From: Acidobacteriota bacterium
Lineage (GTDB): Bacteria > Acidobacteriota > Blastocatellia > Pyrinomonadales > Pyrinomonadaceae
Assembly (NCBI GenBank): GCA_019639195.1
Contig: JAHBSI010000001.1
Location: 186,001 to 250,000, forward strand
Direction of reading: 5' to 3'
DNA length: 64,000 bases
In this document: positions 8,247-15,962 of the stretch, piece by piece
Layout: every line of letters begins with the position of its first letter
Numbering within the stretch: the stretch's first letter is position 1
Notes under the pieces: model-generated
What the model was told of the DNA's origin: nothing
The model's input: only the letters and a program-made list of their open reading frames with translations
Databases searched by the model: none
Translations under genes and position numbers: made by a program

Positions 8247-8702
8247 ATGAATGAAGCGAACAATCAGAAAGTCATCGAGATCCTAAACCAGATCATGGAG
8301 CTGGAGCTTGCGGGTGTGGTGCGGTACACGCATTACAGTCTGATGATCTACGGTTACAACCGTATCCCGATCGTGTCGTGGCTTAAGAGCAATGCGGACG
8401 AATCGCTCGCGCATGCACACAAGGCGGGCGAGTTCGTAACGATGCTTGGCGGCCATCCGAGCCTCAAGATCGGGCCGCTGCTAGAAACCGAGAAGCACGA
8501 CATCGGCGACATTCTCCGCGAGAGCCTCGAGCAGGAGACCACGACGCTTAAGGCGTATTACGACCTGCTTTCAAAGGTCGAGGGCAATTCCGTCGCACTC
8601 GAAGAATATGCCCGCGAAATGATCCTGCTCGAAGAACAGCATCTCGACGAGGTCAATAAGATGCTCCGAAAGCCCGGCGAAATGCATCCTTTTAGCGAGT
8701 AG
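8247..8702 (+). CDS. bfr: Bacterioferritin
   Basis: 151 aa four-helix ferritin. Di-iron ligands are visible: Glu in IMELELAGVVRYTHYS, Glu and His in ADESLAHAHKAGE, Glu in LEQETTTLKAYYDLL, and Glu/His in EEQHLDEV. Stores iron as mineral and protects against Fenton chemistry; heme binding cannot be confirmed. It resumes the chromosomal composition after the mrr/toxin-antitoxin insert and is followed 6 bases later by the acetyltransferase. Confidence 0.9.
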   Translation: MNEANNQKVIEILNQIMELELAGVVRYTHYSLMIYGYNRIPIVSWLKSNADESLAHAHKAGEFVTMLGGHPSLKIGPLLETEKHDIGDILRESLEQETTTLKAYYDLLSKVEGNSVALEEYAREMILLEEQHLDEVNKMLRKPGEMHPFSE

Positions 8703-8708
8703 CAGCAC

Positions 8709-9233
8709 GTGGAGATACTACGCACGCAGCGTCTGATCTTGCGGGAGATCACCGTCGATGATGCGGAATTTACGCTTGACCTGCTCAATCAGCCGTCATT
8801 CATTAAGAATATCGGTGATCGCGGCGTTCGGGAACTTGAACAGTCAAGAACATTCATCGAGGAACGTTATAGAAAAAGCTACCTCGACCACGGCTACGGC
8901 CTTTACGTCGTCGATCTAAAAGAAGGAACGGACGGTGCACAGGTTCACACGCCGATCGGAATATGCGGTTTCGTACGCCGAGCCGAACTGCCCGGCCCCG
9001 ATATTGGCTTTGCCTTTCTTCCGCAATACGAGCGGAAAGGCTACGGATTCGAGTCGGCAAAAGCGATGCTGCAGTACGGCTCTGAGCAATTCGGCTTTGA
9101 ACGCGTACTTGCCATCACGTCGCTCGAGAATGACGCATCTGGAAATTTGCTTCTCAAACTCGGATTCAAATTCGACGGACTGACGACTCAGCCCTCGGGC
9201 GAAGAGCTAAAGCTTTTTTCCTTTACTTACTGA
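8709..9233 (+). CDS. GNAT N-acetyltransferase (RimJ/RimL type)
   Basis: 174 aa, from a GTG six bases after the bfr stop. The N-terminal TQRLILREITVDDAEF is the standard RimL-like opening. The acetyl-CoA site motif is read as QYERKGYGFESAKAML, and ALPI-like strands follow (ERVLAITSLENDASGNLLLKLGF). It transfers acetyl to an amine, possibly a ribosomal-protein N-terminus or a small molecule; the acceptor is unknown. Confidence 0.85.
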   Translation: MEILRTQRLILREITVDDAEFTLDLLNQPSFIKNIGDRGVRELEQSRTFIEERYRKSYLDHGYGLYVVDLKEGTDGAQVHTPIGICGFVRRAELPGPDIGFAFLPQYERKGYGFESAKAMLQYGSEQFGFERVLAITSLENDASGNLLLKLGFKFDGLTTQPSGEELKLFSFTY

Positions 9234-9264
9234 CACCGCCGTCACAAGCTTGCGGCCTTCGACA

Positions 9265-10089
9265 ATGACCTACGGCCTTATCGCCGGCAACGGCCAATTC
9301 CCTTTCCTGGTTCTCGACGGAGCGAAGGCTCAGGGCGTCGATCTCTCAGTTGTTGCGATCAAAGAGGAAACCGACCCGCGGCTTGCAGAGCTTGCGGAAA
9401 ATTTCGCCTGGGTTGGTATCGGCCAGCTCGGCAAGATGATCTCATTCTTCAAAAAGAACGGGGTTACAAAAGTGATAATGGCCGGCCAGGTCAAGCACGT
9501 CCAGATCTTTTCGGGTGCGATGCCGGACGTGCGTATGGTGAAAATGCTCTGGCGGCTGCCGCGTCGAAATACTGACGCACTCATCGGCGGCGTTGCCGAC
9601 GAACTCGCAAAAGAAGGCATCGAGCTCATCGATTCAACTTACTTTATAAAGGACAAACTCGCTCCGGCCGGTGTTCTTACGCGTCGTAAGCCGTCGGATG
9701 AAGAGCTTGCGAACGTCGAATACGGCCTGTTTGTCGCAAACGAGATCGCCCGCCTCGACCTCGGTCAGACGATCGTTGTCCGCGGGCGGGCGTGCGTCGC
9801 CGTTGAGGCGATGGAAGGCACCGACGAGACGATCCTACGGGCCGGGAAGCTTGCTAAAGGCAAATTGACCGTCGTGAAGGTCGCAAAGCCGGATCAGGAT
9901 ATGAGGTTTGACGTGCCGGTCGTCGGCGTTCCAACGATCGAGAATATGATCACGGCCGGTGCGGCCTGCCTTTCGATAACCTCAGAGAAGACCCTTATTT
10001 TTGACCGCGAGGAGATGATAAAGCTCGCCGACCGCCACAATATATCGATCATTGGCTCGCCCGAAACAATTTCCGCCCCAATGTCGTAA
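9265..10089 (+). CDS. lpxI: UDP-2,3-diacylglucosamine pyrophosphatase LpxI
   Basis: 274 aa. Hydrolyses UDP-2,3-diacylglucosamine to lipid X in lipid A synthesis; LpxI replaces LpxH in many lineages. The family opening MTYGLIAGNGQFPFLVLDGA supports the ATG at 9265 over an upstream TTG at 9250. Other conserved runs are KVIMAGQVKHVQIF, RRNTDALIGGVADEL and the C-terminal DVPVVGVPTIENM. Its presence implies an LPS-type outer membrane. It precedes a secreted M28 peptidase gene with its own good ribosome-binding site. Confidence 0.93.
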   Translation: MTYGLIAGNGQFPFLVLDGAKAQGVDLSVVAIKEETDPRLAELAENFAWVGIGQLGKMISFFKKNGVTKVIMAGQVKHVQIFSGAMPDVRMVKMLWRLPRRNTDALIGGVADELAKEGIELIDSTYFIKDKLAPAGVLTRRKPSDEELANVEYGLFVANEIARLDLGQTIVVRGRACVAVEAMEGTDETILRAGKLAKGKLTVVKVAKPDQDMRFDVPVVGVPTIENMITAGAACLSITSEKTLIFDREEMIKLADRHNISIIGSPETISAPMS

Positions 10090-10138
10090 AACATTCGATA
10101 CTCTGCCCACAAGGCTGAACATTTATTTAGGAGAAATG

Positions 10139-11773
10139 ATGAAAAGGACCCTTTTAGGCACTCTTATTATTGCTGTGTTTGCGATATCCGCCGCTTTTGC
10201 TCAGAGCAAGTCGGCACCGATCCGCATTACACCTGCCGAACGCAAGGCCGTTTCCGGTGTTACCGCAAAGCAGCTCAGCGACTATCTGCATTTTGTTGCA
10301 TCGGACGAGATGGAAGGCCGCGACACGCCTTCTCGCGGGCTCGATACGACCGCGAAGTTCATTGGAATGAATCTGTCCCGCTGGGGCTTCAAGCCCGGCG
10401 GTGACGACGGCACGTACTATCAGAAGATCGCCCTTCGCTATGAGACCGCAGACCCGGACGCGAATAGCCTCAAGATCGGCGACGTTACCTACAAGTTCAA
10501 CGAAGATTATTTCCGTATGTCGGGCGATGCTTCGGTCTCGGGCGACCTTGTATTCGGCGGCAATGGCTGGCTGATCAAATCAAAAGGCATTGACGCACTT
10601 GCGGGCGTTGATGTTAAGGACAAGATCGTTGTCCTTTTTGCAAAGGGTTTCCCTCGCGGCAGCAACGCAACCGGTTATCCGGAAGGCGTCACACGCGCCG
10701 ACCTCAAAGGCGCCGAAGGTGTCGATTGGGCGAGCCCTGTCGAATACGCCAAATCCAAAGGTGCAAAAGGCATCATCGTGGTCGCGGGGCCGCAGCTCTC
10801 AAAGGCTTGGCCAATGCTCAAGGGTTTCCTCTCGCGTGCAAAGGTCTCGCCTGAGAAACTTCAGACGGGCACGAACGCAGACCCGAACTTTCCGATCGTC
10901 CTGCTTAATGGAACCGCGGGTGAGGCCGTTGTCGGCGGAGCCGATAAGTTCGAAAGCAAGACCGCGTTCGATATCAACAAGAATGCCGTTATCGATGCAA
11001 AGGCAAAGGTCGAGACCAAATGGACGCAAAACGTCGTCGCACTTTGGGAAGGCAGCGATCCCGTTCTGAAGAAAGAGATGGTCGCCATCGGTGCTCACTA
11101 TGACCACGAAGGTATGAATCCGAATGCTCCCGGACCGGACAAGATCTGGAACGGTGCGGACGACGATGGCTCCGGTACGGTCGCCGTTCTCTCTATCGCC
11201 GAAGCTCTAGCCCATTCCGGCGTCAAGCCGAAACGCTCCATTCTCTTCGTCTGGCACTGCGGCGAAGAAAAGGGGCTTTGGGGAAGCGAATATTTCAACA
11301 AGTTCCCGACCGTCGATATCAAGCAGGTCGTTGCCCAGTTGAATATCGATATGATCGGCCGCAGCAAACCGGCGGGCGATACCGATCCCAAAGACGCTGA
11401 GCTTTCCGGCCCGAATATGATCTACGTGATCGGGAAGGATATGATGAGCTCGACGCTCGGCAACATCGTAAGCGGCGTCAACAGCGCTTACCTGAAGATG
11501 GATTACGACACGCGTTATGATGACCCGAACGACAAGAATCGCTTCTTCTTCCGATCTGATCACTTCAACTACGCGCAGAACGGCATTCCTGTTACGTTCT
11601 GGTTTGACGGCGTCCACGTCGATTATCACCAGCCGAGCGATACGGCAGACAAGATCGACTACGTGAAGATGGAGAAAGTGGCACGTACGATCATGCTCAC
11701 GCTGTTCAAGTTGGCTGATCTTAAGGTTCGTCCGGCGATCGACAAAGAATTGCCGAAAGAACTTCGTCGTTAG
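10139..11773 (+). CDS. Secreted M28 family zinc aminopeptidase with PA domain
   Basis: 544 aa. AGGAG lies 5 bases before the ATG at 10139; the ATG at 10136 is too close to it. A signal peptide (MKRTLLGTLIIAVFAISAAFA) leads to an N-terminal helical region, then a PA-like insert (about residues 140-290) and the M28 catalytic domain. Zinc ligands and catalytic Glu are seen in GAHYDHEG, GADDDGSGTVA, HCGEEKGLWGSEYF, NIDMIGR and RSDHFNYAQNGIP. It probably digests peptides outside the cytoplasm. A strong bidirectional terminator follows. Confidence 0.92.
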   Translation: MKRTLLGTLIIAVFAISAAFAQSKSAPIRITPAERKAVSGVTAKQLSDYLHFVASDEMEGRDTPSRGLDTTAKFIGMNLSRWGFKPGGDDGTYYQKIALRYETADPDANSLKIGDVTYKFNEDYFRMSGDASVSGDLVFGGNGWLIKSKGIDALAGVDVKDKIVVLFAKGFPRGSNATGYPEGVTRADLKGAEGVDWASPVEYAKSKGAKGIIVVAGPQLSKAWPMLKGFLSRAKVSPEKLQTGTNADPNFPIVLLNGTAGEAVVGGADKFESKTAFDINKNAVIDAKAKVETKWTQNVVALWEGSDPVLKKEMVAIGAHYDHEGMNPNAPGPDKIWNGADDDGSGTVAVLSIAEALAHSGVKPKRSILFVWHCGEEKGLWGSEYFNKFPTVDIKQVVAQLNIDMIGRSKPAGDTDPKDAELSGPNMIYVIGKDMMSSTLGNIVSGVNSAYLKMDYDTRYDDPNDKNRFFFRSDHFNYAQNGIPVTFWFDGVHVDYHQPSDTADKIDYVKMEKVARTIMLTLFKLADLKVRPAIDKELPKELRR

Positions 11774-11792
11774 ACAAAATAACCGAAGGCAA

Positions 11793-11832
11793 CCGCGAGT
11801 GCACGAAGATGTTTTTGTGCACTCGCGGCTCT
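11793..11832. terminator. Bidirectional intrinsic terminator between M28 peptidase and rsmI
   Basis: 12-base perfect stem CCGCGAGTGCAC / GTGCACTCGCGG (11793-11804 and 11817-11828) with a 12-base loop, between two convergent genes. T-rich sequence (CTCTTTCGTTTT) follows on the plus strand. Confidence 0.85.
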
Positions 11833-11838
11833 TTCGTT

Positions 11839-12678
11839 TTATAGGTCTTTCTGCGATTGCAGCAGCCTGTACGCCTCAGCACGTTGAAGTCCAAATTCCT
11901 TTGCCGCCTTCCTCATAGCAGCACGACGATCTAAACCTTCTGCCTCAAGTTCAGAAACCCTGGCGGCGAAATGGCCGGGCTCGGACGTTGGCAGAGCCTT
12001 ATCTTCACTCGCCCTTTCGATGACGACCACAAACTCGCCCTTTGGCACATTCTCTTCAAAGTAAGCTGCAAGCTCCGCAAGCGTGCCTCGGCGTGTCTCT
12101 TCGTGAAGTTTTGTGAGTTCGCGTGCGACCGCGGCCTTTCGGTTACCGAGAGCAGCCTCGCAATCTTTCAAAGAAGCTGCGATGCGATGTGGCGTTTCGT
12201 AAAAGATCAAAGTTGCCGGGATGTCGGCAACCTCTGCAAGACGCCTGCGCCGTTCACCCGAACGCGCCGGGAGAAACCCGCCGAAGTAGATCGCGTCCAT
12301 GCCGAGGCCGGAACTTACCGCCGCAAGCACAAATGCACACGCACCCGGCAAAGCGATAATATTCGCTCCCGCCTCTATCGCGCGTGTGACGACCTTGAAT
12401 CCGGGATCGCAAATGCCCGGTGTGCCCGCATCTGAAACAACTGCGACGTTTGATCCGTCTTCGAGTTTCTTTGCTAATTCGAGAGCCCGTGCCTCCTCGT
12501 TGTGTTCGTGATAGCTCACGAGCTTCGTCGAGATCTGATAGTGATCGAGCAGCTTCCGCGTGTGTCGCGTGTCCTCGCAAGCAATGAGGTCCGCACTTCG
12601 CAAAACATCTAGTGCACGGACGGTTATGTCCGCGAGATTTCCGATTGGAGTTGCTACAAGGTAGAGAGTTCCCGGCAT
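11839..12678 (-). CDS. rsmI: 16S rRNA (cytidine-1402-2'-O)-methyltransferase
   Basis: 279 aa SAM-dependent enzyme that methylates the ribose of C1402 in the ribosomal P site. Family motifs: MPGTLYLVATPIGNLADIT at the N-terminus, CEDTRHTRKLLDHY, VSDAGTPGICDPGF, the GGFLP-ARSGERRRRL stretch and FYETPHRIAASLKD. Normal length, with the usual C-terminal basic extension. It starts about 130 bases from the stop of the next minus-strand gene, with a terminator between. Confidence 0.95.
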   Translation of the reverse strand: MPGTLYLVATPIGNLADITVRALDVLRSADLIACEDTRHTRKLLDHYQISTKLVSYHEHNEEARALELAKKLEDGSNVAVVSDAGTPGICDPGFKVVTRAIEAGANIIALPGACAFVLAAVSSGLGMDAIYFGGFLPARSGERRRRLAEVADIPATLIFYETPHRIAASLKDCEAALGNRKAAVARELTKLHEETRRGTLAELAAYFEENVPKGEFVVVIERASEDKALPTSEPGHFAARVSELEAEGLDRRAAMRKAAKEFGLQRAEAYRLLQSQKDL

Positions 12679-12741
12679 CGGTGTTTAGGATACACGATTG
12701 GCGCCGTGAATCGGTATCAACCTCGCATCAGAAACCGGCGC

Positions 12742-12772
12742 AAAAAAGAGGCTGTCTTTGCAGACAGCCTCC
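12742..12772 (-). terminator. Intrinsic terminator of the Asn/Gly/Tyr-rich secreted protein gene
   Basis: Ten-base stem GAGGCTGTCT / AGACAGCCTC with a 4-base loop (12748-12771). On the minus strand it is followed by six T residues (12747-12742), the textbook layout. Confidence 0.9.
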
Positions 12773-12806
12773 AAGCTCCTCCATTTCAGTTGTCAAGAAA
12801 AGTCCA

Positions 12807-13409
12807 TTAGAAAGGCCACCAGCTCGGCTTTCGCATGTTGCCCCAACCGCCGTTGTTCTGACGCGGATAGTTGCGATTCCGGTTGCGGTTGTTGCGATAG
12901 TAACCGTCGTTGTAGCCCATTCCGTAAACATTCGCGATAATGCGTAGGTCGTTCGCGATCGGATCCCAGTGGTTATACAGGTATCCGCCGTTGCCCGAGT
13001 AGCTTAGTGCCGATTCGATCTGATTGCCGAGATCGAGCACGCGGCGTGCCGCATCTGCGCTGTTGTCAAGATTGCGGCCGCGGCCGAATTTATCCTCGAA
13101 GCGATCTGCCGCCTTTGCGAACTGATCAGCAAGATCTTCGATGTTGTTGCCGTAATAGCCGCCGTAATTTCCGCGGTTGTTGCGGTTGTCGGTAATGCGT
13201 TCAAAGCTCTTTGCACGCTGCTTCAGATCTTTTACGGTGTTCTCGATATTGCCGTAATAGCCGTTATTGCCGTAGCGGCCATTACCGTATCGTCCGTTGC
13301 CATACCCTCCATTGCCGTAACCGCCGTACTGTGCAGAAGCGATCGCCGGCAGTGCGATCACCACCAACGAAAGCGCCAAACCCACGACCGTGCTTTTAAT
13401 GATATTCAT
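12807..13409 (-). CDS. Secreted Gly/Asn/Tyr-rich protein of unknown function
   Basis: 200 aa from the ATG at 13409, which has a purine-rich GGAGAGAGAAGGAAG just upstream; a longer frame from 13445 adds 12 unlikely residues. A signal peptide (MNIIKSTVVGLALSLVVIAL, cut near ASAQ) is followed by short imperfect repeats of YGNGGYGNGRYGN (residues 27-55). A helical, charged middle (KDLKQRAKSFERITDN, ADQFAKAADRFEDKFGR) follows, then an Arg/Asn-rich tail ending in KPSWWPF. It resembles low-complexity secreted proteins common in acidobacteria. No enzymatic motif is seen; a surface or matrix role is a guess. Confidence 0.7.
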   Translation of the reverse strand: MNIIKSTVVGLALSLVVIALPAIASAQYGGYGNGGYGNGRYGNGRYGNNGYYGNIENTVKDLKQRAKSFERITDNRNNRGNYGGYYGNNIEDLADQFAKAADRFEDKFGRGRNLDNSADAARRVLDLGNQIESALSYSGNGGYLYNHWDPIANDLRIIANVYGMGYNDGYYRNNRNRNRNYPRQNNGGWGNMRKPSWWPF

Positions 13410-13633
13410 CTTCCTTCTCTCTCCTAGATAGTACGTATTAGGCAATGTTCCTCATTGCTCGAAATGGTTAAGAGCAAGAGGCGTGCCACAAGCGTTTACC
13501 TAAGGAAGAACCTAAGGTAAATGATTCTATTCACTAGGGTTAGGGCAACGGTGATAGCGGCTTTCCGGCGGAACGTCCGGACGTGATGACCGCCGCTGCT
13601 ATACGGGTTGGTTTGTTCTCTTGTACGAAAACG

Positions 13634-15061
13634 TCAGTCCTCGACGCCAAGCGCGTTAGCCGCGCAAAGCGTTCCGCCCGACGCGACTTTTCCTTTGAGG
13701 TCGTCGCGCTTATCTACGGAATCAAGCAGCTTCTTTCGAAGTTGTTTGACCGTGATATTCGGCGACTGGGCGACGATCAAGGCCGCGACACCCGACACAA
13801 AGGGCGTAGCCATCGACGTACCCGAAGCTTCGCGAAAATCATCGCCGGGCCACGTCGATAGAATGTCCTTGCCCGGAGCGGCAAGGTCGACCGTCTTCAA
13901 GCCGAAGTTTGAAAAGGACGTAAGCGCGTCGTTGCGATCGACGGCCGCAACACTGATCAGGTTCGGAAGTTTGTAGCTCGACGGATAATGCGGCCAGACG
14001 TCGGTATTCGAACCGTCATTCCCTGCCGCCGCAACAAAAAGGATCCCGGCATCACCGGCCGCCCGGATCGTGTCCTCGAGTGCCCGCGAATACATCGTCG
14101 AGCCCCAGCTTGCACTGATCACGCGGACATTCACGCCAGCCTTCTTGCGGTCGATCGCATAATTGATCGCTTCGATGGCCTTCTCGGTCGAGCCTGAACC
14201 GCCGCTGCCGAGAAATTTGAGCGGCATAATGCGGACATTCCAATTCACGCCGGCGATGCCGAGGCCGTTGTTGCCGACGGCGCCGATAATGCCTGCGCAA
14301 TGCGTGCCGTGGCCGTTGTCGTCCATCGGGTCAGGCAGTTCGTCGGCCGAGTCAAAGCCGTGAAGATCGTCGAATGTACCTCTTTCGTCGTCAACATACT
14401 GCGGAATGCTGTCCGGCCGCGTCCAAATATTCGCAGCAAGGTCAGAGTGCTTGTAATCAACGCCGCTGTCGAGGACGGCAACGACGACATTTTCGCTTCC
14501 CTTTGAGACCTGCCATGCTTTGAGGGCATCAATGTCCGCACGAGCGGTTCCGCCGTTCTGGCCGAGATTGTTCAAACCCCATTGCTCCGCAAAATTCGGA
14601 TCGTTCGGTTGGTTGTCGTCGCTCCGAAACACGAGATCTCGCGGACGATCTTTTTGGATCGGATCATCGAGCCTGATCTGCAAATTCGGCTCCGCGTACT
14701 CGACATTTGCCAAAGCCGCGTATTGCTTTACGACGTCATCGGCGTTCGCATCATCGAGATCGTCGATCACCACAAGGCCTTTGACGGACTCGATCTCATC
14801 ATCAACACGGTCGTTATTCAAGAGGGCGATCTCGCGAATGCGGTCGAGCGTCGTTTCCGGTTTGAATCGAACGAGAACTTCGGGTGAGGTCGCGAGTTTT
14901 CGCGGTTGAGTGTCGTTTGAGCGCGGCGACAGGCGTTCGATCTCTCGTTTATGATCGACCCTAAGGCTCGATACCATTCGGTCGATACGCCCAAGCACAG
15001 CCGCAAAACTAACAAGCACGACCGCCAGGCCAACGTGTATCCAAATATTGCCGCGATTCAT
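13634..15061 (-). CDS. Subtilisin-like serine protease (S8), membrane-anchored or secreted
   Basis: 475 aa. An N-terminal hydrophobic segment (residues 7-25) acts as signal or anchor. A fervidolysin-like propeptide follows (SPEVLVRFKPETTLDRIREIA through NVEYAEPNLQI). The S8 triad is complete: Asp in VVAVLDSGVDYKHSDLA, His in DNGHGTHCAGIIGAVGNN, Ser in GTSMATPFVSGVAAL; the oxyanion Asn is in VAAAGNDGSN. Shares its plan with the second subtilisin at 30013 but lacks a C-terminal domain. The next same-strand gene ends 30 bases upstream. Confidence 0.92.
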   Translation of the reverse strand: MNRGNIWIHVGLAVVLVSFAAVLGRIDRMVSSLRVDHKREIERLSPRSNDTQPRKLATSPEVLVRFKPETTLDRIREIALLNNDRVDDEIESVKGLVVIDDLDDANADDVVKQYAALANVEYAEPNLQIRLDDPIQKDRPRDLVFRSDDNQPNDPNFAEQWGLNNLGQNGGTARADIDALKAWQVSKGSENVVVAVLDSGVDYKHSDLAANIWTRPDSIPQYVDDERGTFDDLHGFDSADELPDPMDDNGHGTHCAGIIGAVGNNGLGIAGVNWNVRIMPLKFLGSGGSGSTEKAIEAINYAIDRKKAGVNVRVISASWGSTMYSRALEDTIRAAGDAGILFVAAAGNDGSNTDVWPHYPSSYKLPNLISVAAVDRNDALTSFSNFGLKTVDLAAPGKDILSTWPGDDFREASGTSMATPFVSGVAALIVAQSPNITVKQLRKKLLDSVDKRDDLKGKVASGGTLCAANALGVED

Positions 15062-15091
15062 AACGACCTCGCCTTCTCTCTTATCTCGTTC

Positions 15092-15391
15092 CTATTCTAC
15101 GACGAAATTCTTTCCTTCAAAACGAAAAAGCCGCAGGTCTCCGCCCGAAGCACGATATTCGTACTGTCCGCCGCCCGCCGAAAGCTGCAATTTCCAACCC
15201 GGCGTGATCATCATCATCGACATTTCGCCATCGACGGGTGCTCCGAGTGCACCGTTCGGAAACTCGGCGTCTTCGGTTCCATCCACTGTGATCGCCGAAA
15301 CTTCGACCCCGAGCCGTTTGGCCAGGTCGCCCTTCGCACGTTCGATCGTTTCTTCTCTTGTTTGCGGCATCTTTTTCTTTTTACGCTTCAT
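15092..15391 (-). CDS. Conserved-looking small protein of unknown function
   Basis: 99 aa. Starts 6 bases after the DUF2085 gene stop, with CCAGG just before the ATG; an internal ATG at 15370 (MPQTREETIERAK) is a plausible alternative that would drop the lysine-rich first residues. An N-terminal helix (ETIERAKGDLAKRLGV) is followed by a strand-rich part (MMMITPGWKLQLSAGGGQYEYR, LRLFRFEGKNFVVE). No signal peptide, membrane segment or known motif. The tight spacing suggests an operon with its upstream neighbour. Confidence 0.6.
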   Translation of the reverse strand: MKRKKKKMPQTREETIERAKGDLAKRLGVEVSAITVDGTEDAEFPNGALGAPVDGEMSMMMITPGWKLQLSAGGGQYEYRASGGDLRLFRFEGKNFVVE

Positions 15392-15397
15392 CCTGGG

Positions 15398-15937
15398 TTA
15401 AAGTTCCCGCTGCCTGGCGAGTCTTTTCCATGTAAAGTTGCGGACGATCTCGACCGTCGCGGGCACAATAAAGGTCGCACAGGCGGTTCCGAGCACCATT
15501 CCGGTCAGAAATCGCGATAGGAACGTATTTTCCCAGATGCCAAATATGGTCAAAGCCCAATCGATCGCGATCGGGACGCAGGACGCAAAGAGCCAGAGCT
15601 TCCCGATCGGTTCGACCTCATCGACCTTTCGCCAGAGCGGATAGATCAAGTATCCGAAAACGAGTCCGAAATACACGCCAAAACAACGCGAACAGACACC
15701 GAACGGCTCACCGTCAATAAAGAACGTTCTCGACGGGATCTGATGGCAAATGTAGCTAAAGAATTTGTAAAGAGGAGCCGAAATTTGCGTAAGGCCTTCG
15801 ACCTTCGCAAGCGGAGCAGCTAGAATGAGGCCGAGCCAGAAGAGAACAACGCCGAGGCCAACGATCCATACGCGAAGAGCCTGTCGGCGAAATTGCGCCG
15901 CGACCATCTGCGGGATGTAAGCCTCGGATGCCGCCAT
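15398..15937 (-). CDS. DUF2085 membrane protein
   Basis: 179 aa with about four membrane helices. The DUF2085 signature is present: SYICHQIPSRTFF, then GVCSRCFGVYFGL (His, and Cys-x2-Cys within the membrane-proximal loop), which suggests metal binding. The family function is not established. It lies upstream of a small unknown gene and the subtilisin on the same strand. Confidence 0.85.
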   Translation of the reverse strand: MAASEAYIPQMVAAQFRRQALRVWIVGLGVVLFWLGLILAAPLAKVEGLTQISAPLYKFFSYICHQIPSRTFFIDGEPFGVCSRCFGVYFGLVFGYLIYPLWRKVDEVEPIGKLWLFASCVPIAIDWALTIFGIWENTFLSRFLTGMVLGTACATFIVPATVEIVRNFTWKRLARQREL

Positions 15938-15962
15938 TTTCGGTGTCTATCGTGAACCCGCT